22,637 bases of DNA from Streptosporangiaceae bacterium (GTDB taxonomy: Bacteria; Actinomycetota; Actinomycetes; Streptosporangiales; Streptosporangiaceae), in assembly GCA_025934635.1 (NCBI GenBank), contig JAICWX010000126.1, positions 1 to 22,637 on the forward strand, in the 5' to 3' direction. Positions 13,345 through 21,359 of this stretch are shown here, one piece after another. The translations under genes were made by a program, and so were the position numbers. Position 1 is the stretch's first letter. Each line of letters opens with the position of its first letter. The notes under the pieces were generated by a model, which was not told the DNA's origin, searched no databases, and worked only from the letters and a program-made list of their open reading frames with translations.

Positions 13345-14006
13345 ACCCCGGTAACCTAGATCTGGACGTCACGGCCCAGTATGCCTTGTGCGCCAGTCCT
13401 CGTCCCATCAGCCTCAGCTGGTCACGGGCACGGGGCTCGTTGTAGATGATGAAGTCGAAGGGGTGGATGCCCCGCTTCCCCGCCACCGACACGGCCGCCG
13501 CCCGGACCTGCCGGAGCTGGGCGACGGTCATCTCCAGGCGCGGCTCGTCCGGCTGGTAGGCGGCCCCGATCGGATAGTCATGGCCGGGCCGCCTGGTCAT
13601 CTCGATGTGGCAGCCGAGCACGTGCGTGACGGCCCGGCCGCCGGCCAGCGCGGTCATCCGGTCCAGGCTGGCCAGGAACTGCGGGAAGTCGGACACGTAC
13701 AGGCGGGGCCAGCCACTCACCGGCCAGCTGGTCGACGGTGGCGCGCGGCGGGAACTTCGCCGGGTCCGCGGTGGCGCCGGTGTCGAGCAGCAGCGCCCGG
13801 TCGTTGCCGAAGAGCAGGTAGATGAACGGGGCCTCGTAGTGGACCGATTTGCTCGGCCGCAAGATGACGGTGTGCTCGTCGTAGCGGTGGACCTGGATCG
13901 GCGGGTCGGTGGCTCGCCGCCGGGCGGGGGCCCCGTGGATCCAGCTGACGGCCAGGGAGCTCGCGGCGGGAGCTCCGGTCGCGAAATCGATGGTGCTGTC
14001 AGTCAC
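13345..14006 (-). pseudogene. Metallo-beta-lactamase-fold hydrolase, internally deleted and frameshifted
   Basis: From GTG 14006 the first about 98 residues (ending LLFGNDRALLLDTGATADPA, KFPPRATVDQLAGEW) are a normal MBL-fold N-terminus. At about 13705-13712 the reading frame changes and the sequence jumps straight to RLYVSDFPQFLASLDRM, VTHVLGCHIEMTRRPGHDYP and a FIIYN motif, which belong to the C-terminal third of the same family. The HxHxDH metal motif and the following His and Asp ligands, normally between these parts (roughly 90 residues), are missing from all frames. The C-terminal frame has no stop of its own and stays open into the next gene; the left boundary given is therefore approximate. 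The product cannot bind the two metals, so the gene is dead. It starts 10 bp after the metallophosphoesterase stop. Confidence 0.8.
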
Positions 14007-14016
14007 AGGCCCGGAC

Positions 14017-15204
14017 TTATCCCTCCGCGCTCAGGGCGTTCGGGAGGTAGCGCTTGGCCTTCCAGTCGTAGGTAAAGAGGTCCGCCAGCTGGCTGCCCTT
14101 GCTGAACGGCTCCTGCGGACGCGGGACGGTAAAATACCGCCCGGAGAATGACGACTCGTCGACTTCGAAATGGAGAAAGCCGAACCGGTCGTCGACGTAG
14201 GACTCCAGGGTCACCACATCATTGTTCTTGTCGGTGAACTGGACTGGCGCCACGAGACGCTGCTTGTTCACTTTCATGATCGAGTGCAGATTATGGTAGC
14301 CACCCGCGCCGGTCACCAGGTAAGGGATCTGGCTGCCATCTGCCATGTTCTTCGTCAGGCGCTGATAATCATGCACGTGGCCGGCGACCACAAGGTCGGG
14401 ATGACGGCCGGCCGCGGTGGCCGCGCTCTCCAGGGCGGCCTTCATCGTCGGGCTCCCGGAGTGGAACGTATCGGCCGAGTAGACCGGGTGATGGAGGGTC
14501 ACGATGATCGGCACGTCGGCCGGCAGTGACCGCAGTTCTTCCACCAGCCATTCCGTTTGCGGGCTCTCGATCTCACCGCCATCCGGCACGTTGCTGTAGA
14601 GCCCGACGATGTTGACCAGGGGCGTCAGGAGCGTCCAGTAGACGTTCGGCTGGGTCATCGCCGTGCGCGGCGCGTCTTGAGCTTCCGGCTGGTGAATCCC
14701 CGGCTCGGCCGCGCAGAAGTTCCGCACGAAGCCCTCCAGCGTGGGCTGGCCCTCGAGGTTCTCGCCATCATGGTTGCCGGGCACCGCGAAAATCGGCAGC
14801 GGATAATGCTCGTAGGGCTGATAGAACTGGGCATAGTACCGCGATGTCTCACCGTTGAAATAGACGCAGTCGCCGACGAGATACAAAAAGCGCGGTACTG
14901 GCCGGTCGGTCAGGAAGCAGTCTGCTTCCATTCCGGAAGCGACGAGCTGCTGCGGCACGGCGAAATCGATTCCGCCGATGTCGCCGTTGAAGTGGAAGGC
15001 CATCTTTTTCGCGGTGACTATCTCCTGGTACGCGCTGTCCGGGATGATGTCACGCAAGTCCAGCCGATACGGTGCCGGGCCGGTCGGCGCGGGAAGATCA
15101 CGAAAGGTGGTGACCCTGACGGTCTTGCCGTTGAGCTGGTAGTCGCCGTCGTGCGTCGGCCGGACCCGGCCGAATACATGCTCACCGCTGCTGGTAACGG
15201 TCAT
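14017..15204 (-). CDS. Metallophosphoesterase family protein
   Basis: 395 aa. The calcineurin-like metal site is visible in order: D75 in FNGDIGG, D112 in YLVGDCVYFNG, N144 and H145 in VPGNHDGE, H238/H239 in VTLHHPVYS, and H276/H278 in VAGHVHDYQR. The HDYQR ending is that of purple-acid-phosphatase-like enzymes. No signal peptide is visible, so it is probably cytoplasmic; the substrate is a phosphate ester of unknown kind. ATG 15204 has GGGGAGGA upstream. It is 59 bp after the VOC gene and 10 bp before the broken MBL gene, in a leftward unit. It is noticeably less GC-rich in third positions than its neighbours (for example GAAAATATTG-like wording in the middle), which may mean a separate origin. 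Confidence 0.9.
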   Translation of the reverse strand: MTVTSSGEHVFGRVRPTHDGDYQLNGKTVRVTTFRDLPAPTGPAPYRLDLRDIIPDSAYQEIVTAKKMAFHFNGDIGGIDFAVPQQLVASGMEADCFLTDRPVPRFLYLVGDCVYFNGETSRYYAQFYQPYEHYPLPIFAVPGNHDGENLEGQPTLEGFVRNFCAAEPGIHQPEAQDAPRTAMTQPNVYWTLLTPLVNIVGLYSNVPDGGEIESPQTEWLVEELRSLPADVPIIVTLHHPVYSADTFHSGSPTMKAALESAATAAGRHPDLVVAGHVHDYQRLTKNMADGSQIPYLVTGAGGYHNLHSIMKVNKQRLVAPVQFTDKNNDVVTLESYVDDRFGFLHFEVDESSFSGRYFTVPRPQEPFSKGSQLADLFTYDWKAKRYLPNALSAEG

Positions 15205-15263
15205 TGCTCGTCCTCCCCTGAGCGCAGCCGGCCTGCGGCTTGAGGCCGGGTGGAGACGCCCTG

Positions 15264-15701
15264 TTACCCGGTCTCGTGGATGAGCTCGAGCTGGAGGTTG
15301 TCGGGATCGCGGAAGACGACCACCGAGTAGGGCATCGGCTCGGCGGTGTCAATCACGCCGGAGTTCTCGACGCCGAGGCTGTCGAGCCAGCTCGCCCAGG
15401 TGTCGAGGTCGGCTCGGGCCGCGACCCCGAACGACATGTGGTCCAGGCCCGTGCAGCTCTCGTCGAAGTCCCGGCCGGGATTGCCATCGTGATGATGCAG
15501 TCCGATCGCGATACCCGAGCGCGGATCCATCATGAGAACGGCGTAGCCGCTCTTCTTCCCGCCGTAGTGCGGAAACGGCACCGGTACCCGGGTCATCCCG
15601 AAGACCCGCTCGTACCATTGCGCGCTAGCCTCGACATCGGAGACGGTCGCGGCGAAGTGATTAAAACCCGTGACAGCAGGCGCCGGGCCGGGCTCGGTCA
15701 C
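15264..15701 (-). CDS. VOC family (glyoxalase/dioxygenase-fold) protein
   Basis: 145 aa. The fold marks are GFNHFAATVSDVEASAQWYE, VFGMTRVPVPFP, GLDHMSFGVAARADLDTWAS and VVVFRDPDNLQLELIHETG. The ligand pattern H (NHFAAT), H (LDHMSF), E (QLELIH) matches metal-binding VOC enzymes, so an enzymatic role in isomerising, cleaving or thiol-adding to a small substrate is likely. GTG 15701 is preceded by GAGGGGG. It heads the leftward unit with the metallophosphoesterase and is unrelated in detail to the VOC protein at 12331. Confidence 0.88.
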   Translation of the reverse strand: MTEPGPAPAVTGFNHFAATVSDVEASAQWYERVFGMTRVPVPFPHYGGKKSGYAVLMMDPRSGIAIGLHHHDGNPGRDFDESCTGLDHMSFGVAARADLDTWASWLDSLGVENSGVIDTAEPMPYSVVVFRDPDNLQLELIHETG

Positions 15702-15801
15702 GGTAATCCCCCTCGTCAGCAGCTTCTTCGCCGCACCGCCGCACGCGGCCTGGCACGATGCTAGCCGCTGCCAGCGTCCCGGGACTAGATGCCGCGGCGC
15801 C

Positions 15802-15807
15802 TAAGAT
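15802..15807 (+). promoter_or_regulatory. Leaderless-type -10 box before the unknown helical gene
   Basis: TAAGAT ends 6 nt before ATG 15814 and there is no ribosome-binding site, so the transcript probably begins at the start codon. Confidence 0.5.
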
Positions 15808-15813
15808 TCCGGT

Positions 15814-16521
15814 ATGACCGGCAATGCCGGCGCGCGGAGCGCCGAGCCCGTGGTGAACCCCAGCGTGCGGGATGCCAGGGCCCGGCGGCTCATCCGCATG
15901 ACGAAGGACCAGATCGCGGGCCGCACCGGGCCGGTCCGCCAGATCCGCCACCGGGACCAGGTGGTCTCGCCGCTCGCGCTGGAACACGAGTGCCGGATGC
16001 TGCTGCGGCGCGCCCAGCGGGCGATCGCCACCATCGTGACATCGAAGGTGTACGCGGGCGACCTGCGCGGCACCGTGGGGGAAGTCGTCCTCCGGCAGCA
16101 CGAGTGGGAGATCGCCGTCGCGCTGCGCGAGATCACCGAGCTGCTGCTCGACCTCGTAGCGGACAATGCCAGGGGCATGGCCGGGCCGATGACGACGAGC
16201 ATCCTGGTCTCCCAGAACCGCGCGATCACGATCGCCAGGAACGCCACCACGACCCGGGTCCTGGCCCTCGAGCTGCTGGCGGCGCAGGTGGCGGCGGCCG
16301 AGGCGGCGCGGCGGGACTGGGAGACCTCCCACCGGATGGCGGCCAGGAACGACAAGTACATCGACCTGGTAGCCCGCACCGCGGCAGACCAGCTGGCCAC
16401 CGCGGAGATCACCGACCTGGCCGGTCAGGCCGGCGAGGCGGCGCAGGCGTTCCGCGAGACGCTGCAGCAGGCCACCCTGACGGCGGAGGCGCTGGCCCTG
16501 CCGGAGCCACGCCAGCCCTGA
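15814..16521 (+). CDS. Hypothetical protein, all-helical
   Basis: 235 aa. No signal peptide or membrane segment. The N-terminal 45 residues are basic (RDARARRLIRMTKDQ); the rest is almost entirely predicted helix, rich in Ala, Glu, Arg and Leu with heptad-like runs (about 60-125 and 140-225), for example LALELLAAQVAAAEAARRDW. It may form a coiled-coil scaffold. ATG 15814 sits 6 nt after a good TAAGAT box, and the reading frame shows normal actinobacterial GC-rich third positions, supporting a real gene. It is divergent from the VOC gene and convergent with the LCP gene, with 16 bp between the stops. I do not recognise the family. Confidence 0.75.
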   Translation: MTGNAGARSAEPVVNPSVRDARARRLIRMTKDQIAGRTGPVRQIRHRDQVVSPLALEHECRMLLRRAQRAIATIVTSKVYAGDLRGTVGEVVLRQHEWEIAVALREITELLLDLVADNARGMAGPMTTSILVSQNRAITIARNATTTRVLALELLAAQVAAAEAARRDWETSHRMAARNDKYIDLVARTAADQLATAEITDLAGQAGEAAQAFRETLQQATLTAEALALPEPRQP

Positions 16522-16537
16522 CCTCAGCGGCGGCGTC

Positions 16538-18121
16538 TCAGTACACGCAGGGAATGCCGAATTTGGCATTCGGCTTGACGGTCACCGCGCCGCCGGCCTG
16601 GCCGTTGTTGGCCGCCGAGGTCGCGGTAGGCGTCGCCGCGGGCGAGCCGGAGCCGGACGAGGACGGGCCGATGCCGGCGGGTACCGAGGTGGACGAGGTG
16701 CCGAGCAGGATCTCCACGTGCCCGGCCGGCACCGCACTGGCCTTGGTGGCGGTCGCGCCGAAGTAACCCGCGATCTTCGCCGCGTTGGCGGCCGCCCCGG
16801 TTCCGTAGAACACCTGGGTGGCCGCCTGCACGGTCTGCGATTGCGCCGCCGGGCTGCCGGTGGCCCCGGCCGTGTAGCCCGCCGAGACGAGCGCCTGCGA
16901 CACCGCCGCGGCCAGCTGGTCCGTCGTCCCGCCGTTGTACACGTCGACGGTGACGGTGGAGGCCGGCGGGATGGGTTTGGCGCTGGCTGGCTTCTTCTTG
17001 GCGGCCGCCCCCTTCGCCAGGTCGGTAGGGAGCTGGCTGAACGCGCTCTGGACGAGGTGCCTCGCGTAGGGCAGGTTGATGATGTCCACGTCCTGGGGCA
17101 CCCCGTTGACCATCACGTTGTTCTGCGTGGTGACGATGGGCAGCGTGCTGAGGGTCAGGTTCTTCCCGGTCAGGGCGTGCATCTCGGTGGCGAACTCGAG
17201 CAGGTTCCAGCGGCCGGAGGCGATGAGGTACTTCTTGGCGACGCCGAGCAGGTTGGTGAGCTGGCCGAGGTCGGTGAGCGCCCCCTGGTGGCCGAGGTGC
17301 CACAGGACGTAGTCGATGACCGCCTGCTGGCGGTGCGTGCGGTCCAGGTCACCGTTGGGGAGGTTGTCCCGCTCCCGCACGAACGACAGCGCCTGCGCGG
17401 CTCCCAGGTGGAGGTAGCCCGCGTGAGGCTGGCTGAAGCCGGAGTTGGTGTCATGGAGGTTCCGGCCGCCGTCCCACGACTTCACGCACACCTCGATCCC
17501 GCCGAATGCCTGGGCCAGGGCGTAGAACCCGGCCAGGTTCACCTCGGCGAAGTGGTCGATGTGCTCGCCGGTGACCGCCGAGACCGTCGCGATCGCGGCC
17601 GCTTGCCCGGCTTCATTGGCCAGGAAGTACCGCTGGTTGTGGCTCAGTTTCGAGTCGGCGGTCTGGTTCAGGCTCTGGGCCCAGGCCAGGCCGTAGGCCT
17701 GGTCGATCTTCCCCTGGGACTCGCCGTCATACGGCTGGGGGAAGGTGACCAGGTCATCGCGCGGGATCGAGAAACCAACGGCCTTCTGCCCGCCCGCGAA
17801 GATATGGATCAGGATCAGGGTGTTCGTGGCCTGGCCGCCGACGCCCTCGAACTCGACCCCGCGCCTGCTGCCGGCGTGCAGCGCGGCGAGGAGCTTCGCG
17901 GGCAAGATGTTGCCGTTGTAGTCGGTCCGGCTTTCCAGGCCCATCAGCAGGATGTTCATCGCACCGGTCTGCGGGCCCCCGGCGGCCACGTTGGAGCTGG
18001 CCAGGCCGCCGACCTGACGCTGCACGTAGTGCGCATAGCCCGCGACGACCAGCACGATAGCGGCGAGCAGGCAGGTCACCACGTATCCGGCCGTGCCTGC
18101 GACCGACCGCCACGAAAACAC
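16538..18121 (-). CDS. LytR-CpsA-Psr (LCP) family protein with LytR_C domain
   Basis: 527 aa. One membrane anchor at about 10-33 (VVTCLLAAIVLVVAGYAHYV) is followed by the outer LCP domain (about 52-290): MNILLMGLESRTD, TNTLILIHI, GFSIPRDDL, HFAEVNLAGFYALAQAFGGI, and ALSFVRERD...DLDRTHRQQ (R249, R251, D260, R261). LCP proteins transfer lipid-linked glycopolymers onto peptidoglycan at the outer face of the membrane. A Pro/Lys linker leads to a LytR_C domain (about 390-480, VTVDVYNGGTTDQLAAAVSQ) and a Ser/Pro/Thr tail ending in a Cys. The usual Asp of the SDT motif is Asn (N100). The GTG start 18121 is 6 nt after TAGAGT, a leaderless arrangement. Confidence 0.92.
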   Translation of the reverse strand: MFSWRSVAGTAGYVVTCLLAAIVLVVAGYAHYVQRQVGGLASSNVAAGGPQTGAMNILLMGLESRTDYNGNILPAKLLAALHAGSRRGVEFEGVGGQATNTLILIHIFAGGQKAVGFSIPRDDLVTFPQPYDGESQGKIDQAYGLAWAQSLNQTADSKLSHNQRYFLANEAGQAAAIATVSAVTGEHIDHFAEVNLAGFYALAQAFGGIEVCVKSWDGGRNLHDTNSGFSQPHAGYLHLGAAQALSFVRERDNLPNGDLDRTHRQQAVIDYVLWHLGHQGALTDLGQLTNLLGVAKKYLIASGRWNLLEFATEMHALTGKNLTLSTLPIVTTQNNVMVNGVPQDVDIINLPYARHLVQSAFSQLPTDLAKGAAAKKKPASAKPIPPASTVTVDVYNGGTTDQLAAAVSQALVSAGYTAGATGSPAAQSQTVQAATQVFYGTGAAANAAKIAGYFGATATKASAVPAGHVEILLGTSSTSVPAGIGPSSSGSGSPAATPTATSAANNGQAGGAVTVKPNAKFGIPCVY

Positions 18122-18127
18122 GGCCCG

Positions 18128-18133
18128 ACTCTA
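18128..18133 (-). promoter_or_regulatory. Leaderless-type -10 box of the LCP gene
   Basis: TAGAGT on the minus strand ends 6 nt before GTG 18121 with no ribosome-binding site, separating the LCP gene from the cupin operon 57 bp upstream. Confidence 0.45.
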
Positions 18134-18178
18134 GTTCAGAACGCCAACATATTCGGGCAAAAGGAGACTACGAGTGTC

Positions 18179-18607
18179 TTACGCGTGGCCTGGCGCGGTG
18201 CGTTCCCAGCTGACGATCTCGCCGGCCGGGTGGCGGGTGAAGTCGGGCAGCGCGGTCAGCGCCTGCTCCTCGCCGCCCGGGGTGTAGGTGACCAGCAGCC
18301 GCAGTGTCCGCCAGCCGGTGTTCAGGGTGGAGTGCAGGGTACCCATCGGGATGTAGACCGTGTCGCCCTCGGCGACGGGGAACTCCTCGTCCCCGACGGT
18401 CTGGGTGCCGGTTCCGGAGATCACGTAGATCAGCTCGTCCGCCTGCTCGTGCAGGTGCCGGGCGTGTCCCTGGCCGGGGTTGACGATCACCTCGCCCTGG
18501 GAGTTGGCCGCGCCCGGGATCGTCACCGGGGACACGAACCACTTCATCGTGCCCCAGTCCAGGCTGAACGTCTCCACCTGGGCGGGCTTGATGTGCGCCA
18601 CGGTCAT
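18179..18607 (-). CDS. Cupin domain-containing protein
   Basis: 142 aa, one cupin barrel. Motif 1 is [19 protein letters not shown] with H51, H53 and E58, and motif 2 is [16 protein letters not shown] with H92, so all four usual metal ligands are present and it probably binds a divalent metal. The reaction is unknown; cupins range from isomerases and dioxygenases to sugar-binding proteins. ATG 18607 has GGAGGA upstream and overlaps the stop of the TIM-barrel gene by 4 bp (ATGA), so it is translationally coupled as the third gene of the Tm-1-like operon. Confidence 0.9.
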   Translation of the reverse strand: MTVAHIKPAQVETFSLDWGTMKWFVSPVTIPGAANSQGEVIVNPGQGHARHLHEQADELIYVISGTGTQTVGDEEFPVAEGDTVYIPMGTLHSTLNTGWRTLRLLVTYTPGGEEQALTALPDFTRHPAGEIVSWERTAPGHA

Positions 18608-19443
18608 GCCGGCTCCTCCGGTGCCAGGGACAGTTCGGTGAACGCGCGCACCTGGGCGGTGAGGGCGCGCTCGACGGGCAGCCGCTCCATCGACGAGGCG
18701 CCGAAGAAGCCGCAGACGCCGGCGGTGCGCGCGAGGACGTAACCGGCGTCGGCGGGCTCGGCGATCGGCCCGCCGTGACACAGCACCAGGATGTCCGGCT
18801 TGACGGCGACCGCCGCGTCCCGCATGGCCTGGACCCGGCCGACCGCCTCGTCCAGGGTCAGCGCGGTCCGCGCCCCGATCGTGCCCGAGGTGGTCAGCCC
18901 CATATGCGGGACGAGGATGTCGGCCCCGGCCCGCGCCATCTGCTCGGCCTGCCCCGGGTCGAACACGTACGGGCAGGTGAGGTGCCCGCGCTCGGCCGCC
19001 AGCCGGATCATCTCGACCTCGGCGTCGAAGCTCATCCCGGTCTCGTCCAGGTTCTGCCGGAATACCCCGTCGATGAGCCCGACGGTGGGGAAGTTCTGCA
19101 CCCCGGCGAAGCCGGCCGCGGCCAGTTCGTCCAGGAAGCGGGGCATCAGCCGGAACGGGTCGGTGCCGCACACGCCGGCCAGCACCGGCACGTCGCGGAC
19201 GACGGGGAGCACCTCGCCGGCCATCTCCATCACGATCGCGTTGGCGTCCCCGTAGGGCATCAGCCCGGCCAGTGACCCGCGCCCGGCCATCCGGTACCGG
19301 CCCGAGTTGTAGATGATGATCAGGTCCGCCCCGCCGGCCTCGGCGCACTTGGCCGACAGCCCGGTGCCGGCCCCCGCGCCGATGACGGGCCGGCCCGCTC
19401 CGGCCTTGGCCCGCAGCCGGGCGAGCAGTGCCTCCCGCCCCAT
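18604..19443 (-). CDS. Phosphoenolpyruvate hydrolase family / TIM-barrel protein (Tm-1 C-terminal-like)
   Basis: 279 aa. The family marks are [80 protein letters not shown] and [19 protein letters not shown], the 'PEP hydrolase family' TIM barrel. In tomato the Tm-1 antiviral protein is a fusion of a UPF0261 domain and this barrel; the bacterial enzyme reaction is not settled, despite the family name. ATG 19443 is chosen because GAGGGGG (19451-19457) is at the right distance; GTG 19449, overlapping the previous stop, is also possible. It lies 2 bp after the UPF0261 gene and overlaps the cupin by 4 bp. Confidence 0.9.
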   Translation of the reverse strand: MGREALLARLRAKAGAGRPVIGAGAGTGLSAKCAEAGGADLIIIYNSGRYRMAGRGSLAGLMPYGDANAIVMEMAGEVLPVVRDVPVLAGVCGTDPFRLMPRFLDELAAAGFAGVQNFPTVGLIDGVFRQNLDETGMSFDAEVEMIRLAAERGHLTCPYVFDPGQAEQMARAGADILVPHMGLTTSGTIGARTALTLDEAVGRVQAMRDAAVAVKPDILVLCHGGPIAEPADAGYVLARTAGVCGFFGASSMERLPVERALTAQVRAFTELSLAPEEPA

Positions 19444-19445
19444 GC

Positions 19446-20690
19446 TCACGCCCCCTCGGTGATCATCTGGTGCAGCCGGTTCGCCATCGCGGTGGCGAAC
19501 CGCGGGTCGTTGATGTGCGCGTCGACCCGCCGCAGGGTCCGCCCGGCCGCGGTCAGTTCGCGGTCCAGCGCGTCGAGGCAGGCCGCGTCGGCGGCTGGGT
19601 CCCAGAACGGCTGGCCGTCGGCGTCCAGGGCGCTGATTCCCCGTTCGGGCCAGAAGACCTCGGCCAGCCCGGTCGCGGCGGCGGTCTGGCGGCCGATCCG
19701 GGCGCCGAGCTCGGCCATCTCGGCGGGGGTGGTGCGCATCAGGGTGACGGTCGGGTTGTGCTCGAAGAACAGCCGGTCAGCGAATTGCTCCGGCACCGTG
19801 TCAGGCGGGCCGAAGTTCACCATGTCCAGCGCGCCGGGCGCGATGACCTGCGGCAGCCCGGCCGCGCCGGCCGCGGTGAGCCTGGCGGGTCCGGCCGACA
19901 GCACGCCGCCGACCAGGTCGTCGGCCAGTTCGGTGGTGGTGAGGTCCAGCACCCCGCTGACCAGCCGGTCCGCGGCCAGTGCCTCGAGCGCCCGGCCGCC
20001 GGCCCCGGTGGCATGGAAAACCAGCACCTCGTAGCCGAGCTCGGCCAGCCGGGCCCGCGCGGTCTCGACGGCCGGGGTGGTCACGCCGAACATGCTCGCC
20101 GCGATCAGCGGGCGGTCACCGGCATCCGAGGCATCCGGGCCGGCCGCGGCCGGCTGGGCGGCTTGCGCCGCGACCATGCCGGCCATGGCGGCGGCGGCGT
20201 TGCCGAGCACCAGCCGGGAGATCCGGTTGATCCCGGCCACGTCCACCACCGAGTACATGATGGCGACGTCCTTGGCCCCCACGTACGGTGACACGTCACC
20301 GGAGGCCATGGTGGACACCAGGAGCTTGGGCAGGCCGACCGGCAGTCCCGCCATGACCTGCGCCGCCATCGACGAGCCGCCCGAGCCTCCGGCGGACAGC
20401 ACTCCGCCGACGCGGCCCCGCGTGACCAGGTCGGCGACGACCGCGGCCGCGCCGCGGCCCATCTCGGTCACCGCCCGGCCGCGGTCCGCGGCGGCCCGCA
20501 GCTCGGCCCGGGTGGTGCCGGCGGCGCGGGCGACTGCCTCCCCGTCGATGTCGGGGACCAGCCCGTCCGGCTCGCCGGTGCCGGTGTCGATCACGATCAC
20601 CTCGGCGCCGGCCGCGCGCAGCCGGTCAGCCAGGAACGCGAAGTCCTGGCCCTTGGTGTCCAGGGTCCCGACCAGTGCGACCGCCGTCAT
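19446..20690 (-). CDS. Tm-1-like ATP-binding domain protein (UPF0261 family)
   Basis: 414 aa, full length. The N-terminal nucleotide-binding-like motif is [20 protein letters not shown] (residues 4-23), then [11 protein letters not shown]. The middle has [20 protein letters not shown] and [20 protein letters not shown], and the second half repeats a Rossmann-like unit ([20 protein letters not shown], then [20 protein letters not shown]). These are signatures of UPF0261, the N-terminal domain of tomato Tm-1, which binds ATP. Start ATG 20690 lacks a ribosome-binding site and is 8 nt after TAACGT, 11 bp after the previous gene. It is the first gene of the Tm-1/TIM-barrel/cupin operon. The true cellular job in bacteria is unknown. 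Confidence 0.9.
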   Translation of the reverse strand: MTAVALVGTLDTKGQDFAFLADRLRAAGAEVIVIDTGTGEPDGLVPDIDGEAVARAAGTTRAELRAAADRGRAVTEMGRGAAAVVADLVTRGRVGGVLSAGGSGGSSMAAQVMAGLPVGLPKLLVSTMASGDVSPYVGAKDVAIMYSVVDVAGINRISRLVLGNAAAAMAGMVAAQAAQPAAAGPDASDAGDRPLIAASMFGVTTPAVETARARLAELGYEVLVFHATGAGGRALEALAADRLVSGVLDLTTTELADDLVGGVLSAGPARLTAAGAAGLPQVIAPGALDMVNFGPPDTVPEQFADRLFFEHNPTVTLMRTTPAEMAELGARIGRQTAAATGLAEVFWPERGISALDADGQPFWDPAADAACLDALDRELTAAGRTLRRVDAHINDPRFATAMANRLHQMITEGA

Positions 20691-20698
20691 GCGCCATT

Positions 20699-20704
20699 AC
20701 GTTA
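20699..20704 (-). promoter_or_regulatory. Possible leaderless-type -10 box of the Tm-1-like gene
   Basis: TAACGT (minus strand) ends 8 nt before ATG 20690; its TAA is also the stop codon of the preceding gene. The spacing is slightly long and read-through from upstream is equally possible. Confidence 0.3.
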
Positions 20705-21073
20705 CCGGTAGCGGAAGCCGTCGAGGAAGCGGCGGAAGACGCCGCCTTCGCGGGGCAACGGCGCGGCCGGGGGCGCGGTGGCCCGCTGGCGCGCGATGGG
20801 CTGGTCGTAGTCGGTGCGGGCGATGGCGTCGACGACCTGGGCCTCGTCGAAGTCCTCGGAGCCCTCGAGCTGGGGCACGAAGCCGACCAGCATGCCGTCG
20901 CGCATGACCTGGGCTTCAAGGCCGGCCGTGCCATCGGTGTCCCATTCGGCCTGGCGGCCGCCGGTCAGCGACACGCGGACGCCGAACTGGGTGGTGCCGG
21001 CCCGGAGCAAGTGGGCGTCGACGCCGCGGTCACGGAGGGCGTCAACCACCCGGCGGGCCCGGAATTCGTCCAT
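20702..21073 (-). CDS. Hypothetical protein, 123 aa
   Basis: 123 aa, soluble. It has MDEFRARRVVDALRDRGVDA, HLLRAGTTQFGVRVSLTGGR with QAEWDTDG, then GLEAQVMRDGMLVGFVPQLE and a Pro/Arg-rich stretch before a short basic helix (FRRFLDGFRYR). The alternating strand pattern suggests a small alpha/beta domain. I do not recognise a named family. ATG 21073 is 6 nt after TAGCGT, a leaderless arrangement. It lies 11 bp before the Tm-1-like gene and may be its first co-transcribed partner, or merely share the transcript. Function unknown. Confidence 0.75.
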   Translation of the reverse strand: MDEFRARRVVDALRDRGVDAHLLRAGTTQFGVRVSLTGGRQAEWDTDGTAGLEAQVMRDGMLVGFVPQLEGSEDFDEAQVVDAIARTDYDQPIARQRATAPPAAPLPREGGVFRRFLDGFRYR

Positions 21074-21079
21074 AACGGA

Positions 21080-21085
21080 ACGCTA
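21080..21085 (-). promoter_or_regulatory. Leaderless-type -10 box of the 123-aa gene
   Basis: TAGCGT on the minus strand ends 6 nt before ATG 21073; no ribosome-binding site is present. Confidence 0.5.
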
Positions 21086-21124
21086 GCGCCCGATCCTGAA
21101 AAGTCGCTGAACGTTCGCGGAAAG

Positions 21125-21143
21125 CCTGGCAAGGCCTGCCAGG
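21125..21143. repeat. Inverted repeat CCTGGCA-N5-TGCCAGG
   Basis: A perfect 7-bp inverted repeat with the 5-nt loop AGGCC lies in the region between the divergent 123-aa gene and the protease gene. It could be an operator or a hairpin; no T-run follows on either strand. Confidence 0.4.
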
Positions 21144-21198
21144 ACAGATCTCCGCGCGACCTTCGCCGATCGAACTCTTCGGCGGACGACGGCAGCCG

Positions 21199-21220
21199 GG
21201 TTGGGCTAGGAGCCCCAACC
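21199..21220. repeat. Inverted repeat GGTTGGG-N8-CCCAACC
   Basis: A 7-bp perfect stem with an 8-nt loop in the same divergent region. No T-run follows, so an operator or a folded RNA leader is as likely as a terminator. Confidence 0.4.
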
Positions 21221-21314
21221 GCCGCAGGAACGGCTGGCGGCAGGCCCCGAAAATGAATTCCGTATACAACGGTTAAAGTCCTCGGCCAAGATCATCCAGA
21301 CACGGCGCTTATGT

Positions 21315-21320
21315 TAGGAT
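21315..21320 (+). promoter_or_regulatory. Likely -10 box of the protease gene
   Basis: TAGGAT lies 39 bp before ATG 21360. A start near 21327 would give a leader of about 33 nt that contains the GGGGGG (21347-21352) ribosome-binding site. No clear -35 box was found. Confidence 0.4.
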
Positions 21321-21359
21321 CGCCCCGGTCCGTGACAAATGAGTTTGGGGGGTTCATAA

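Noticed and set aside
16718..18742. 674-codon open frame on the plus strand
   Set aside because: Antisense to the LCP, cupin and TIM-barrel genes, all of which have clear motifs; its own product has no recognisable fold.
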